Source: Roseovarius sp. A-2 (GTDB lineage Bacteria > Pseudomonadota > Alphaproteobacteria > Rhodobacterales > Rhodobacteraceae). From it: a stretch of DNA of 64,000 nt. Shown in pieces: positions 45,793-54,695 of this stretch. How positions within the stretch are numbered: the first letter of the stretch is position 1; every line of letters starts with the position of its first letter. Below the pieces are notes generated by a model. That model was given only the letters and a program-made list of their open reading frames with translations. It was not told the DNA's origin and ran no database searches. Position numbers and translations under genes: made by a program. The DNA is taken from assembly GCF_002072155.1 (NCBI RefSeq), contig NZ_BDIY01000001.1, positions 186,001 through 250,000 on the forward strand. The letters run 5' to 3'.

Positions 45793-46005
45793 TCACGCCT
45801 CGCGCCCGTGTGCCTTGAGTCGGGCATGCAACGCGCCAGCCTCGTGTGCGCCCGCCTCAAGCGCGAAGACATAAGCATGGGTGAGGTAGAAGCAGGACGC
45901 GTCGAGATCGTTCACCGTATCGGCGGCCTGGGCATAAAGCCTGATCAGCGCGCGGCGATCGCCTGCTTCATGCGCACGGATCATCCGTGCGTCGAGCTCC
46001 TTCAT
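45793..46005 (-). CDS. Small conserved-looking protein coupled to the Rieske oxygenase
   Basis: A 70-residue, helix-rich protein (MKELDARMIRAHEAGDRRAL start, FYLTHAYVFALEAG mid-protein) with no family I can name. It resembles a two-helix TPR-like unit. Its start (46005) overlaps the stop of the oxygenase gene by 4 nt (ATGA), preceded by a GGAGGGCGG-like ribosome site. The tight coupling argues that it is real and works with the oxygenase, perhaps as an assembly or small accessory protein (inference). Confidence 0.7.
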   Translation of the reverse strand: MKELDARMIRAHEAGDRRALIRLYAQAADTVNDLDASCFYLTHAYVFALEAGAHEAGALHARLKAHGREA

Positions 46006-47162
46006 TCCGCCGCCCTCGCGAGGGCGCGATGCGCCTCGACCTTGCCTGCCACCCACTCGTGAAAGCAATGCGTGGGGCTGTCCATCACCGGCGAGAAGCG
46101 CCCGCCGTCGAACCCCTCGGCGTGGCGGCCGCGCTGCATGCCCTGGACCACGAAGATATCCTCTTCGAACACCGTCTTCCAAAGCTGGGTGTTGCGCATG
46201 CGCAGCCCTTCGTCGCTGTGCGGCACCGAATAATAGAGGTGGATATGCTCGACCGTGCGTTCCGGGCCCTTGGGCTCCAGTATGATGGCGAAGGCATGGT
46301 CGCGGTGCACGCCCAAGAGGACGTTGGGATAGGCCGCGATATACTCGGCCTGCTCGTTCCATTTCGCGCCGACATCCTCGAAATCGGGGAATTTCTCGCC
46401 GTTCTCGTTGGTGAGCTGGCGGTAGACCATCGTGCCCTGACCGGAATACTCGCCGGGTTTCTCGATGTGGTAGTGATCCTCCAGCTTGGAATAGCTGTTG
46501 AGGCCGGGATGTACCCAGGGCAGGTGGTAGCTCTCGCAGTAATTCTCGACAGCGAGTTTCCAGTTGGTCCGGACCTCGAGCTCGAACCGGCTGTCATGGC
46601 CGCCGTGATAGAGCGGCAGGTCGAACTCGGACCAGCGCGCGATGAGATCGGCCATCGCCTCCTCGAACGGGGCGGCGTCGCCCGAGATGTTGATCCAGAC
46701 GACATCGCGCCAGATATGGCTGCGCACCTCGTTGAGGCCAAGCTCATTCCGCTTGATGCTGTCATGGGTGTTGTGGCCCGGCCCGCCGACATGCGGCGTG
46801 GAGACGAGCGCGCCCTTGGTCGAATAGCACCAGGAATGATAGGGGCAGCGAATGGCACCTTCGATCTTGCGCGGTTCCTCGACGAGGATCATGCCGCGAT
46901 GGCGGCAGATGTTCTGAAAGACCCGCACATCGCCGTCCTTGTCGCGGATCAGCAGCAGCGGCATGCCGAGAAATTCGAGCGGCTTGGCATCGCCCGGTTC
47001 CGGTACATCGGCGGCCACGGCGAGCCCGGCCCATTGCGAAAAGAGCAGCGCGTGCCTTTCCTCGTCATAGACCGCGGGGTCGATGTAATGCGCATTGGGC
47101 AGCCCATGCGCTTGCGCAACGGAAGCGCGTACCTGCGAGAGATCGGTCAAGGAAGGGGGCAT
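46002..47162 (-). CDS. Rieske-type aromatic ring-hydroxylating / N-demethylating oxygenase, alpha subunit
   Basis: A 386-residue oxygenase alpha subunit. The Rieske 2Fe-2S ligands are in NICRHRGMILVEEP (Cys-x-His near residue 85) and RCPYHSWCYSTKG (Cys-x2-His). The mononuclear iron site is in ENYCESYHLPWVHPGLNSYS (two His near residue 210), with a distal Asp near residue 356. The arrangement and lengths resemble choline monooxygenase and glycine-betaine/carnitine-type oxygenases rather than benzene dioxygenases. No ferredoxin, reductase or beta subunit is adjacent. The next gene downstream is a coupled 70-residue protein. Confidence 0.88.
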   Translation of the reverse strand: MPPSLTDLSQVRASVAQAHGLPNAHYIDPAVYDEERHALLFSQWAGLAVAADVPEPGDAKPLEFLGMPLLLIRDKDGDVRVFQNICRHRGMILVEEPRKIEGAIRCPYHSWCYSTKGALVSTPHVGGPGHNTHDSIKRNELGLNEVRSHIWRDVVWINISGDAAPFEEAMADLIARWSEFDLPLYHGGHDSRFELEVRTNWKLAVENYCESYHLPWVHPGLNSYSKLEDHYHIEKPGEYSGQGTMVYRQLTNENGEKFPDFEDVGAKWNEQAEYIAAYPNVLLGVHRDHAFAIILEPKGPERTVEHIHLYYSVPHSDEGLRMRNTQLWKTVFEEDIFVVQGMQRGRHAEGFDGGRFSPVMDSPTHCFHEWVAGKVEAHRALARAAE

Positions 47163-47352
47163 CGCATCGTCTCCTGAACATCAAGCCTGAGGCAGATTAG
47201 GCGCGATCAGGGCGTCGGGGCCGTCCGTCTGCGACCTTCGGCTTTCCTCAAGGCGACATCGGGATGCGCTGTATCCGATCACGTATATGTGCATTCCGCG
47301 TGAGCGTCGCACTGTGCAAGGCTCACGGCGAAACGGATGGCAGGGGAATTAT

Positions 47353-47628
47353 ATGGTCGGGATCGTCTTGTGGAGCGATGCGCCCGGTCTGCGGCTGTTG
47401 ATCTGGTGCGAGGATCAAGGCGGGCTGGCCTATTACGACGGGTCGCGTGAGAGGCCGATCCCCGACGCAAGCGCCGGGGATGTCGTACAGGTGGAGGAGG
47501 TGCCGGGCACTGGCCCCATGCGGCGCGCCCGCGCGGTTCAGCTGGTCGCACAAGGGGCTGCCGCACAGGTGCCGCAGATGCTTCTGCGCGAGGCTGCACG
47601 CCACGGTGCCGCATTGGCGAAAATCTGA
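47353..47628 (+). CDS. Small cold-shock-domain-like protein
   Basis: A 91-residue protein whose order of segments follows a cold-shock domain: MVGIVLWSDAPGLRLLIWCE at the N-terminus (compare GxVKWFNxxKGFGFI), DQGGLAYYDGS, GDVVQVEEV and RRARAVQLV at the end. The RNA-binding aromatic residues of RNP1 and RNP2 (F/Y-G-F-I and V-F-V-H) are largely replaced. It may therefore be an OB-fold protein that has lost or changed nucleic acid binding. ATG 47353 follows GGGGA; an upstream in-frame start would add a basic tail of about 22 residues. It is convergent with ilvH (2-nt gap). Confidence 0.65.
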   Translation: MVGIVLWSDAPGLRLLIWCEDQGGLAYYDGSRERPIPDASAGDVVQVEEVPGTGPMRRARAVQLVAQGAAAQVPQMLLREAARHGAALAKI

Positions 47629-47630
47629 AT

Positions 47631-48191
47631 TCAGGTGCCGCGCGACATGGCGGCGACGCCGGTACGCGCCATCTCGACAAGGCCCAGGGGACGCATCAGA
47701 TCGGCGAAGGCGTCGATCTTCTCCGGCGCGCCGGTGATCTCAAAGACGAAGCTGCCCAATGTGCTGTCGACTGCATTGGCACGGAAGATATCCGCCAGCC
47801 GCAGCGCCTCGACGCGCTTTTCGCCTTCGCCCTCGACCTTCAGCAGCGCCAGTTCACGCTCCACGCTCGCCCCCTCGACGGTGAGGTCGTGCACCTCGTG
47901 GACCGGCACGATGCGGCCAAGCTGCGCCTTGATCTGCTCGATCACCTGTGGCGTGCCGGTGGTGACGATGGTGATGCGCGAGGTGTGGCCGGTATGGTCG
48001 ACCTCGGCCACGGTCAGGCTGTCGATATTGTAGCCGCGCCCCGAGAAGAGGCCGATCACCCGCGCAAGCACGCCCGGCTCGTTATCCACGATCACGGCGA
48101 GAGTGTGGGTTTCCTGCACGTCCGAGAATTGTGGCCGCAGGTTATAGGCGGAATGCTTGGACGAGCCTTTTTTGATTTTCAGGGGGGACAT
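47631..48191 (-). CDS. ilvH: Acetolactate synthase small (regulatory) subunit
   Basis: A 186-residue IlvH with an N-terminal ACT domain (TLAVIVDNEPGVLARVIGLF near residue 30, GRGYNIDSLTVAEV following), which binds valine for feedback inhibition, and the C-terminal ALS_ss domain. It associates with IlvB. The start ATG 48191 excludes a basic N-terminal stretch that is read from the hairpin DNA between ilvB and ilvH. It is the second gene of the ilvBH unit. Confidence 0.96.
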   Translation of the reverse strand: MSPLKIKKGSSKHSAYNLRPQFSDVQETHTLAVIVDNEPGVLARVIGLFSGRGYNIDSLTVAEVDHTGHTSRITIVTTGTPQVIEQIKAQLGRIVPVHEVHDLTVEGASVERELALLKVEGEGEKRVEALRLADIFRANAVDSTLGSFVFEITGAPEKIDAFADLMRPLGLVEMARTGVAAMSRGT

Positions 48192-48219
48192 GTCGGGTTC
48201 CTTGTTGAGGCGGTTTTGC

Positions 48220-48264
48220 CCCGGAATTTTTAAAATTCCGGGACGTTTTCTTTTCAAGAAAACG
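48220..48264. repeat. Two hairpins between ilvB and ilvH
   Basis: CCCGGAATTTT (48220-48230) pairs with AAAATTCCGGG (48232-48242) over 11 bp with almost no loop. CGTTTTCTT (48244-48252) pairs with AAGAAAACG (48256-48264) around TTC. Both sit in the 76-nt ilvB-ilvH spacer. They may tune the ratio of ilvB to ilvH mRNA; similar AT-cored palindromes are frequent between Rhodobacterales genes in my experience. Confidence 0.6.
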
Positions 48265-48267
48265 GGC

Positions 48268-50022
48268 TCATACCAGCACCGCGCCGCCTTCCTTGATCGC
48301 GTTCTTGGTGGAGGCCTCGCCCAGGAGCATCTTGTTATGCGGCTCGCCCGACGGGATCATCGGGAAGCAGTTCTCGTGCTTCTCGACAAGGCAGTCGAAG
48401 ATCACCGGCCCGTCGTAATCGAGCATTTCCATGATCGCGTCGTCGAGATCGGCGGGGTCCTTGCACAGAATGCCCTTGGCGCCAAACGCCTCGGCCAGTT
48501 TCACGAAATCGGGCAGCGCCTCGGACCACGAGGACGAGTAGCGCTCGCCGTGCAGGAGTTCCTGCCATTGCCGGACCATGCCGAGACGTTCGTTGTTGAG
48601 AATGAACTGCTTGACCGGCAGGCGGTATTGCACGGCGGTGCCCATTTCCTGCATGTTCATCAGCCACGACGCCTCTCCGGCGACATTGATCACCAATGCT
48701 TCCGGATGCGCCATCTGCACCCCGATGGAGGCGGGAAAGCCGTAGCCCATGGTGCCCAAGCCGCCGGAGGTCATCCAGCGGTTGGGATCCTCAAAGCCCA
48801 GATATTGCGCTGCCCACATCTGGTGTTGGCCCACTTCGGTGCAGATGTAGCGATCATGCCCCTTGGTCAGCGCCTCAAGCCGTTCGAGCGCGTATTGCGG
48901 CTTGATCGTCGGGCCCGCCTGTTTGAACTTCAGGCAGTCAACCTTGCGCCATTCCTCGATCCGGCCCCACCATTTGGAGATCGCCTCGCGATTGACCTTG
49001 CCGCCGCGGGCCTTCCAGACTTCGAGGACATCCCCGAGCACGTCGGCGATATCGCCGACAATCGGGATATCGGTCTTGATCACCTTGTTGATTGACGAGG
49101 GGTCGATGTCGATATGCGCCTTGATGCTGTCGGGGCTGAACGCATCAAGTCGCCCGGTGATCCGGTCGTCGAAGCGTGCGCCGATATTGATCATCAGGTC
49201 GCAGCCATGCATCGCCATGTTGGCCTCGTAAAGCCCGTGCATGCCGAGCATCCCCAGCCAGCTCTTGCCTGAGGCGGGATACGCCCCGAGCCCCATCAGC
49301 GTGGAGGTGACGGGAATGCCCGTCGCCGCGACCAGGTCACGCAGCAACCGGCTTGCCTCGGGGCCCGAATTGATCACCCCGCCGCCGGTGTAGAAGATTG
49401 GGCGCTTGGCCTTCTCGATGGCCGCCACCAGATCGGTGATGCCCTCGATGTCGCCCTTGATCTGCGGCTGATAGTGATGCGTGCGCGCCTTCTCCGGGCC
49501 GACATACTCGGCGCTGGCGAATTGCACGTCCTTAGGGATATCGATCAGCACCGGGCCGGGACGGCCCGAGGTGGCGACGTGAAAACCCTGATGGATCGTG
49601 TCCGACAGGTTCTTGGTGTCGCTGACCAGCCAGTTATGCTTGGTGCAGGGACGGGTGATGCCCACGGTGTCTGCCTCCTGAAAGGCGTCGTTGCCGATCA
49701 TGAACGTAGGCACTTGCCCGGTCAGCACCACCAGCGGGATGCTGTCCATCAGCGCATCGGTGAGGCCGGTGACGGCATTGGTGGCACCTGGACCTGAGGT
49801 CACCAGAACGACGCCGGGGCGACCGGTGGCGCGTGCGTAACCTTCGGCGGCATGCACCGCGCCTTGTTCGTGGCGCACGAGCACGTGACGAATGTCGTTT
49901 TGCTGAAAGATTTCGTCATAGATCGGTAGCACGGCGCCACCGGGATATCCGAATACGACGTCCACGCCCTGATCCTTGAGGGCCTGAACCACCATTTTCG
50001 CTCCGGTCATCTGACGTGTCAT
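48268..50022 (-). CDS. ilvB: Acetolactate synthase large (catalytic) subunit
   Basis: A 584-residue ThDP enzyme that condenses two pyruvates to acetolactate, or pyruvate with 2-ketobutyrate, at the head of Val/Leu/Ile synthesis. The ThDP glutamate is in RHEQGAVHAAEGYARATG near residue 54. FAD-site and GDGSF-like segments follow; the latter reads VINVAGEASWLMNMQEMGTA near residue 455, so the canonical GDG is AGE here. I chose ATG 50022 because GGAG is 9 nt upstream; ATGs at 50049 and 50061 are in frame. A leader peptide and attenuator precede the gene. Confidence 0.95.
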   Translation of the reverse strand: MTRQMTGAKMVVQALKDQGVDVVFGYPGGAVLPIYDEIFQQNDIRHVLVRHEQGAVHAAEGYARATGRPGVVLVTSGPGATNAVTGLTDALMDSIPLVVLTGQVPTFMIGNDAFQEADTVGITRPCTKHNWLVSDTKNLSDTIHQGFHVATSGRPGPVLIDIPKDVQFASAEYVGPEKARTHHYQPQIKGDIEGITDLVAAIEKAKRPIFYTGGGVINSGPEASRLLRDLVAATGIPVTSTLMGLGAYPASGKSWLGMLGMHGLYEANMAMHGCDLMINIGARFDDRITGRLDAFSPDSIKAHIDIDPSSINKVIKTDIPIVGDIADVLGDVLEVWKARGGKVNREAISKWWGRIEEWRKVDCLKFKQAGPTIKPQYALERLEALTKGHDRYICTEVGQHQMWAAQYLGFEDPNRWMTSGGLGTMGYGFPASIGVQMAHPEALVINVAGEASWLMNMQEMGTAVQYRLPVKQFILNNERLGMVRQWQELLHGERYSSSWSEALPDFVKLAEAFGAKGILCKDPADLDDAIMEMLDYDGPVIFDCLVEKHENCFPMIPSGEPHNKMLLGEASTKNAIKEGGAVLV

Positions 50023-50061
50023 GTGCTTGTGCTCCGTGTATGACGTCATTTCAGTTCGCAT

Positions 50062-50089
50062 AAAAAAGCCCCCGGTTGGAAACGGGGGC
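50062..50089 (-). terminator. Attenuator (rho-independent terminator) in the ilvBH leader
   Basis: On the minus strand GCCCCCG (50089-50083) pairs with CGGGGGC (50074-50068) around an 8-nt loop and is followed by six T residues (50067-50062). It lies about 40 nt before the ilvB start, which is where a regulatory rather than a final terminator is expected. Confidence 0.9.
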
Positions 50090-50131
50090 GCATGGGGAAC
50101 CATCAGGGTGTCCGTTACCGGCCCATGCGCC
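50087..50131 (-). promoter_or_regulatory. Antiterminator stem of the ilvBH attenuator
   Basis: GGCGCATGGG (50131-50122), inside the last codons of the leader peptide, pairs perfectly over 10 bp with CCCATGCGCC (50096-50087). The 3' arm overlaps the first three bases of the terminator stem, so the two structures compete. A ribosome that reaches the leader stop codon covers the 5' arm and lets the terminator form; a ribosome stalled earlier leaves it free. Confidence 0.8.
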
Positions 50132-50162
50132 ACGTGCCTGCGATGTCTACTAGCGTGTCCAT
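50115..50162 (-). CDS. ilvBH leader peptide
   Basis: A 15-residue open frame, MDTLVDIAGTWRMGR, starts with ATG at 50162 and is preceded by AGGAG at a spacing of 9 nt. Residues 4-7 are Leu-Val-Asp-Ile, coded CTA, GTA, GAC, ATC. CTA and GTA are rare codons in such a GC-rich genome. Shortage of charged Leu-, Val- or Ile-tRNA should stall the ribosome here, upstream of the antiterminator arm. It is too short for ordinary gene calling. Confidence 0.82.
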   Translation of the reverse strand: MDTLVDIAGTWRMGR

Positions 50163-50454
50163 CCCGCGCGACTCCTTTGCTGCGTGGCGGCGACATTAGG
50201 TCTGGCAGCGGGGGGCGTCAAGGCGATATGGCGGATAAAATGTCGCCGGATGGGGTATTTTCTTTGCATTTGTTGCGTGAATTGGCGGGGATCGGTTGGA
50301 TGCGGTAGTGATGCACGCATTCCGCGGGAACCAGTCATTTGCCAAGAGGTCCCAATCCCAGCCAGCCACGGGGGGCCGCAATGCAGGATTGCGACGCGCT
50401 TTATCTCTCTGCCGATGACTGGGACGGGTTGCACGATCCCCGCCCGAAGAGAGC

Positions 50455-50996
50455 GATTTCGACCGGGTGATCGCGGCGGGGATGAGCCTGCCCGCGCGCA
50501 TATTGGCGGCACCGCCCGCGATCACCTCGGCATTGGGTCGGTATCTGCCGCCGATCATCCGGTCGGCAACCGAGGCCGACAGCAGCGATTCAATCCCCGC
50601 GAGGAAGGCGATCACGAGGGCCGAGGGCAGTAGTTCAATGATCCGCGCGGGGCTGAGGTCAGGCCGGGCGCGCGCCCGCGACAAGCAGGATCACCCCCGC
50701 CATCAGCGTGGCCAGAACCGGCCCGCCATCGCCATGCGCGGCGATGACGCCGTAGACCACGACGGTGAACGCCTCCGTTGGTTCGCCGATCTGCACCCGG
50801 CTGCCGCCCAGCACCGAAATCAGGAAACCGCCGATGATCGCCGTGGTCAGCCCGTCGCCGGATCCGCCCCCGAGGCAATGGCGATGGCGATGCTGAGCGG
50901 CAGCGCTGCCATCGCCACGGTGATCCCGGCAAGGATGTCGGCGCGCAGCATCGGCGCGGTATAGACGGGCAGGGTGCTGAGGATCATGGGCTTCAT
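50455..50996 (-). pseudogene. Decayed SulP-family anion transporter
   Basis: Reading from 50996 on the minus strand, a SulP N-terminus appears: [20 protein letters not shown] then [14 protein letters not shown] with a premature TGA. After a frame change comes [20 protein letters not shown] and [20 protein letters not shown] to [13 protein letters not shown] second frame change and a large internal deletion follow. Then comes the late SulP segment LLPSALVIAFLAGIESLLSA, SVADRMIGGRYRPNAEVIA, and the sequence decays. The central membrane region and the C-terminal STAS domain are missing. The gene was a sulfate- or bicarbonate-type permease. Confidence 0.87.
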
Positions 50997-51121
50997 TAGC
51001 ATTTATCAATGCCCGCGCGGCGCGGCGATCAAGTGAACATCCGGTCGTTGTTGTCGCACCGGGTTGCTTGCGACCCAACACCCATCCCATCCCGGTGACA
51101 GATGCCTGACCTCCGATGCAG

Positions 51122-52771
51122 CTAGCCTTGCATCAGCGCCCGCGCCGCCAGCCGGGCCTCTTCGGTGATGCGGTCGCCCGAGAGCATCCGGGCGATCTCG
51201 TCGAGGCGGTCGCCCCCGTCCATCGCCGTCACGGTTGAAAGCGTCATCCCGTCCTGCACGCGCTTTTCGACGCGCCAGTGATGCGCGCCGCGCGCGGCCA
51301 CCTGCGGCGAATGCGTGACCACCAGAACCTGGCCGTTCTCGGCTAGCTGTGCCAGGCGGCGGCCCACGGCATCTGCCGTGGCCCCGCCGACGCCGCGGTC
51401 GATCTCGTCGAAGATCATCGTCAGGCCGCTGTCGGCGCCCGCAAGGCAGACCTTCAGTGCCAGCAGGAAGCGGCTCAATTCCCCGCCCGAGGCAATCTTG
51501 TTGAGTGGCCCCGCCGGTGCGCCGGGATTGGTTGCGACGGTAAAGGTCACCTCGTCGCGGCCCGATGGCCCCGGCTCGACCGGTCGGATCGCAGTGGTAA
51601 AGACCGCGCGCTCCATCTTGAGCGGGGCCAGTTCCGCCATGACCGCGCGGTCAAGTGCGGTTGCGGCCTCCTGTCGGGCTGCGCTCAACGCCTCCGCCCC
51701 GGCCTCATAGGCGCGGTCCGCCTCGTCGAGCGCAGCGCGCAGGGTTTCAAGATCCGCATCGCCCGCATCAAGGGCCGCGATCTGACCGCGCAAATCGTCG
51801 GCAAACCTGCCCAGCTCGTCAGGCTGCACGCCGTGCTTGCGCGCCAGCGCACGTATCGCGAAGAGCCGCTCCTCGGCCTGTTCCAGTTCCAGTGGATCGA
51901 AGCTCATAGCCTCGAGCGCGCTCTGTACCCCGCGCCCGGCCTCGTCCAGTTCCACGAGTGCACGGCCAAGCGCAGCGAGCGGGGCGTCAAGCGCCCCTTC
52001 AGCCTGATCCGCGACCCCGTCGAGCCAGCGCAGCGCATCACCCGCCGCGCCTTCCGCCCCGTCCGATCCGATCAGGCTCGCGGCGCGCGCGATGTCTTCG
52101 CGAATGCGCTCGGCCCCCTGCATCAGCCGACGGCGGATATCGAGTTCTTCCTCTTCGCCCGGCTGCGGATCGAGCGTGTCGAGTTCCGCCACCGCATGGC
52201 GCAGGAAATCCTCCTCGGTGCGCATCTTGTTGAGCGCCGCCTCGGCGTCGTCCAATGCCTTGCGCGCCTTCGACCGCGCGCCCCATGCCGCGCGCAGGCT
52301 GTTGCGCTGCGTGCCGAGATTGCCATAGGCATCGAGGATCGCGCGATGCCCCTTGGGGTCGAGAAGGCCGCGATCGTCCTGCTGGCCATGCAACTCGACC
52401 ATCTCCGCCGAGAGCCGGCGCAGCACCTCACCCGAGGCCCGCCGGTCGTTGACCCAGGCCGTCTTGCGCCCGTCGGCGGTGTTGACGCGCCGCAGGATCA
52501 ACTCGTCGCTGTCGGGAAAGCCCGCCTCTTCCAGCACCGCCCGCGCCGGATGGCCCGGACCAAGATCGAACACTGCGACCACCTCGCCGCGCTCGGCCCC
52601 GGCGCGCACCAGATCGGCGCGCCCGCGCCAGCCCAGCACGAAGCCGAGACTGTCGAGCAGGATCGACTTCCCGGCGCCGGTCTCACCGGTCAGCACGTTG
52701 AGACCCGACCGGAAATTCAATTCCAGCCGGTCGATGATGAGAATGTCGCGGATCTCAAGCGCACAGAGCAT
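51122..52771 (-). CDS. recN: DNA repair protein RecN
   Basis: A 549-residue SMC-like ATPase for double-strand break repair. It begins [20 protein letters not shown], with Walker [21 protein letters not shown] near residue 28. It has two coiled-coil arms (about 150-240 and 290-370), the signature [20 protein letters not shown] near residue 435 and Walker [13 protein letters not shown] near residue 465. ATG 52771 gives the conserved N-terminus. It follows bamD by 39 nt on the same strand. Confidence 0.96.
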   Translation of the reverse strand: MLCALEIRDILIIDRLELNFRSGLNVLTGETGAGKSILLDSLGFVLGWRGRADLVRAGAERGEVVAVFDLGPGHPARAVLEEAGFPDSDELILRRVNTADGRKTAWVNDRRASGEVLRRLSAEMVELHGQQDDRGLLDPKGHRAILDAYGNLGTQRNSLRAAWGARSKARKALDDAEAALNKMRTEEDFLRHAVAELDTLDPQPGEEEELDIRRRLMQGAERIREDIARAASLIGSDGAEGAAGDALRWLDGVADQAEGALDAPLAALGRALVELDEAGRGVQSALEAMSFDPLELEQAEERLFAIRALARKHGVQPDELGRFADDLRGQIAALDAGDADLETLRAALDEADRAYEAGAEALSAARQEAATALDRAVMAELAPLKMERAVFTTAIRPVEPGPSGRDEVTFTVATNPGAPAGPLNKIASGGELSRFLLALKVCLAGADSGLTMIFDEIDRGVGGATADAVGRRLAQLAENGQVLVVTHSPQVAARGAHHWRVEKRVQDGMTLSTVTAMDGGDRLDEIARMLSGDRITEEARLAARALMQG

Positions 52772-52810
52772 GCAGTGAACCCGTAGGGCGGGGTTTCTCC
52801 CCGCCATCCC

Positions 52811-53659
52811 TTATAACCAGCGGCCCTGAATGGTCTGACGATAGACCTGCCGCAGCCAGTTGTCGCCCGCCGCCTCCAGCGTCAGCCCGCGCCCGGTCAG
52901 GAGCTTGTAGCTGTCCTCGTACCACTCCGTACCACGGAAGTTGTAGCCAAGAATGGCCCCGGCGGTGCGCGCCTCGTCAACCAGGCCGAGCGAGAGATAT
53001 GATTCGACCAGCCGGTGTAGCGCCTCGGCGGTGTGGGTCGTGGTCTGGAAATCCTCGACCACGACGCGGAAGCGGTTGATCGCCGCCGCGAAGTTGTCAC
53101 GCTTGAGATAGTAGCGCCCGATTTCCATCTCCTTCGAGGCCAGGTGATCGAAGGCAAGATCGAATTTCAGGATCGCGGCATTGGCGTATTCGCTTTCGGG
53201 GTAACGCTCGATCACCTCACGCAGGGATTGCAGCGCCTGGAAGGTCAGGCCCTGATCGCGCCCGACCTCGTCGATCTGATCGTAATAGCTGAGCGCAAGC
53301 AGGTATTGCGCATAGGCCGCGTCCTCGTCGGTGGGGTAGAAGTCGATGAACCGCTGCGCGGCGGCGCGGCTTTGTTCGTAATCGCGGTCCTGATGATGGG
53401 AGAAGGCCTGCATGATCACCGCCCGCTTGGCGAGATCGGAATAGGGGTAGAGACGCTCGACCTCGGCAAAGCTCTGCGCGGCAAGATCGGGATCGTTCTG
53501 CGCCAGATCGTATTCCGCGCGCTCGAAAATCTGCTGCGCGGTGTAGTTTTCGTAATTCACCGTGCCGCGTTCGACGCTTTCGCGATCACCGCAGCCGACC
53601 AGCGCCAGAACCGCGATGGCGGTACCGATCAGCCTGGCCCGGGGCTTGCCCTCACTCAT
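52811..53659 (-). CDS. bamD: Outer-membrane protein assembly factor BamD
   Basis: A 282-residue lipoprotein of the Bam complex. The signal ends in a lipobox before GCGDRE, with lipidated cysteine near residue 23. The mature part has TPR-like helices: YDLAQNDPDLAAQSFAEVER near residue 50, AQYLLALSYYDQIDEVGRDQ near residue 115, and LREVIERYPESEYANAA near residue 145. It helps insert beta-barrel proteins such as the two porins in this window. It lies between lpxC and recN. Confidence 0.95.
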   Translation of the reverse strand: MSEGKPRARLIGTAIAVLALVGCGDRESVERGTVNYENYTAQQIFERAEYDLAQNDPDLAAQSFAEVERLYPYSDLAKRAVIMQAFSHHQDRDYEQSRAAAQRFIDFYPTDEDAAYAQYLLALSYYDQIDEVGRDQGLTFQALQSLREVIERYPESEYANAAILKFDLAFDHLASKEMEIGRYYLKRDNFAAAINRFRVVVEDFQTTTHTAEALHRLVESYLSLGLVDEARTAGAILGYNFRGTEWYEDSYKLLTGRGLTLEAAGDNWLRQVYRQTIQGRWL

Positions 53660-53774
53660 GCGCGTTCATTCTCCAGGTTTCGTCCGGGCGGGGACGGACC
53701 CCGCATTGCCCCTGCTCCTAGCACAGAAATTCGCGGTGCAAAACGTCTTTGCCGCATTTTGCCGACCTGCGCCA

Positions 53775-54695
53775 TCAGGCCGCCCGGGCAAGGCTTTCGG
53801 AATAGAGCCCGGCCCCCGGCAGCCAGCTTGCGGTGCGGCTGTCGCAGGGGGTGATCCAGTAATTGGCCGGATCTGCGAAAACCGCGCGCAGCAAGGCATT
53901 GGTCAGCGCGTGCCCCGCCAGATAGCCCCGGTAATGGCCCAGGATTGCCACCCCTGCGAGGCCCAGATCGCCCATCGCATCCAGCATCTTGTGGCGCACG
54001 GCCTCGTCCCAGTGACGCAGGCCACCCGGGGTCAGCACCCGGTCGCCATCGACCACCACCGCGTTGTCCAGCGATCCGCCGAGCGCCAGCCCGTTCGCAT
54101 GCATCGTGCTGATATCGGCGCGGCGGCAAAAGGTGCGGCTATTTGACAATTCGCGGACGAAACTGCCATTGGACATGTCGAGCGACTTGCGCTGCACACC
54201 GATCGCCGCATCCTCAAAGGCGATGTCGAATTCGATCCGCAGGGTCGGGGCAGGGGACAGGCTGGCATACGCCTGACCGCGCGTCACGTGCACGGGGCGG
54301 CGCAGCCGCAAAACCCGCAGCGGTGCCGGGCTGGTCTGGGGGCCGACCGCCAGAATCTTCTCGACGAAGGGCGTCGCGCTGCCATCGAGGATCGGCAGTT
54401 CGGGTCCGTCAACTTCGACCATGACATTGTGAATGCCAGACCCCGTGAGCGCGGCCATCAGATGCTCCACCGTGCTGACAGATGCGCCATCGGCATTGAC
54501 CAGCCGCGTGCAGAGGGCCGAAGGCGCGACCCGGTGCCAGAGTGCGGGGATGACGCTTGCCGCGACGCCGGGATCGGTGCGGCGGAACACGATGCCGGTG
54601 CCGGGGGCTGCGGGATGCAGTACCATCCTGGCCTGACGGCCACCATGCAGCCCGACCCCTTCGAAGATCAACGGAGATTTGATCGTTCTCTGCAC
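53775..54695 (-). CDS. lpxC: UDP-3-O-acyl-N-acetylglucosamine deacetylase
   Basis: A 306-residue zinc amidase, the committed step of lipid A synthesis. It has QRTIKSPLIFEGVGLHGGRQ at the N-terminus and the zinc ligand in VSTVEHLMAALTGSG near residue 79. A second ligand pair lies in DEAVRHKMLDAMGDLGLAG near residue 240, and the catalytic His in HYRGYLAGHALTN near residue 265. The start is GTG at 54695. It lies downstream of ftsZ but after a strong terminator, so it has its own promoter in the 200-nt gap. Confidence 0.96.
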   Translation of the reverse strand: MQRTIKSPLIFEGVGLHGGRQARMVLHPAAPGTGIVFRRTDPGVAASVIPALWHRVAPSALCTRLVNADGASVSTVEHLMAALTGSGIHNVMVEVDGPELPILDGSATPFVEKILAVGPQTSPAPLRVLRLRRPVHVTRGQAYASLSPAPTLRIEFDIAFEDAAIGVQRKSLDMSNGSFVRELSNSRTFCRRADISTMHANGLALGGSLDNAVVVDGDRVLTPGGLRHWDEAVRHKMLDAMGDLGLAGVAILGHYRGYLAGHALTNALLRAVFADPANYWITPCDSRTASWLPGAGLYSESLARAA

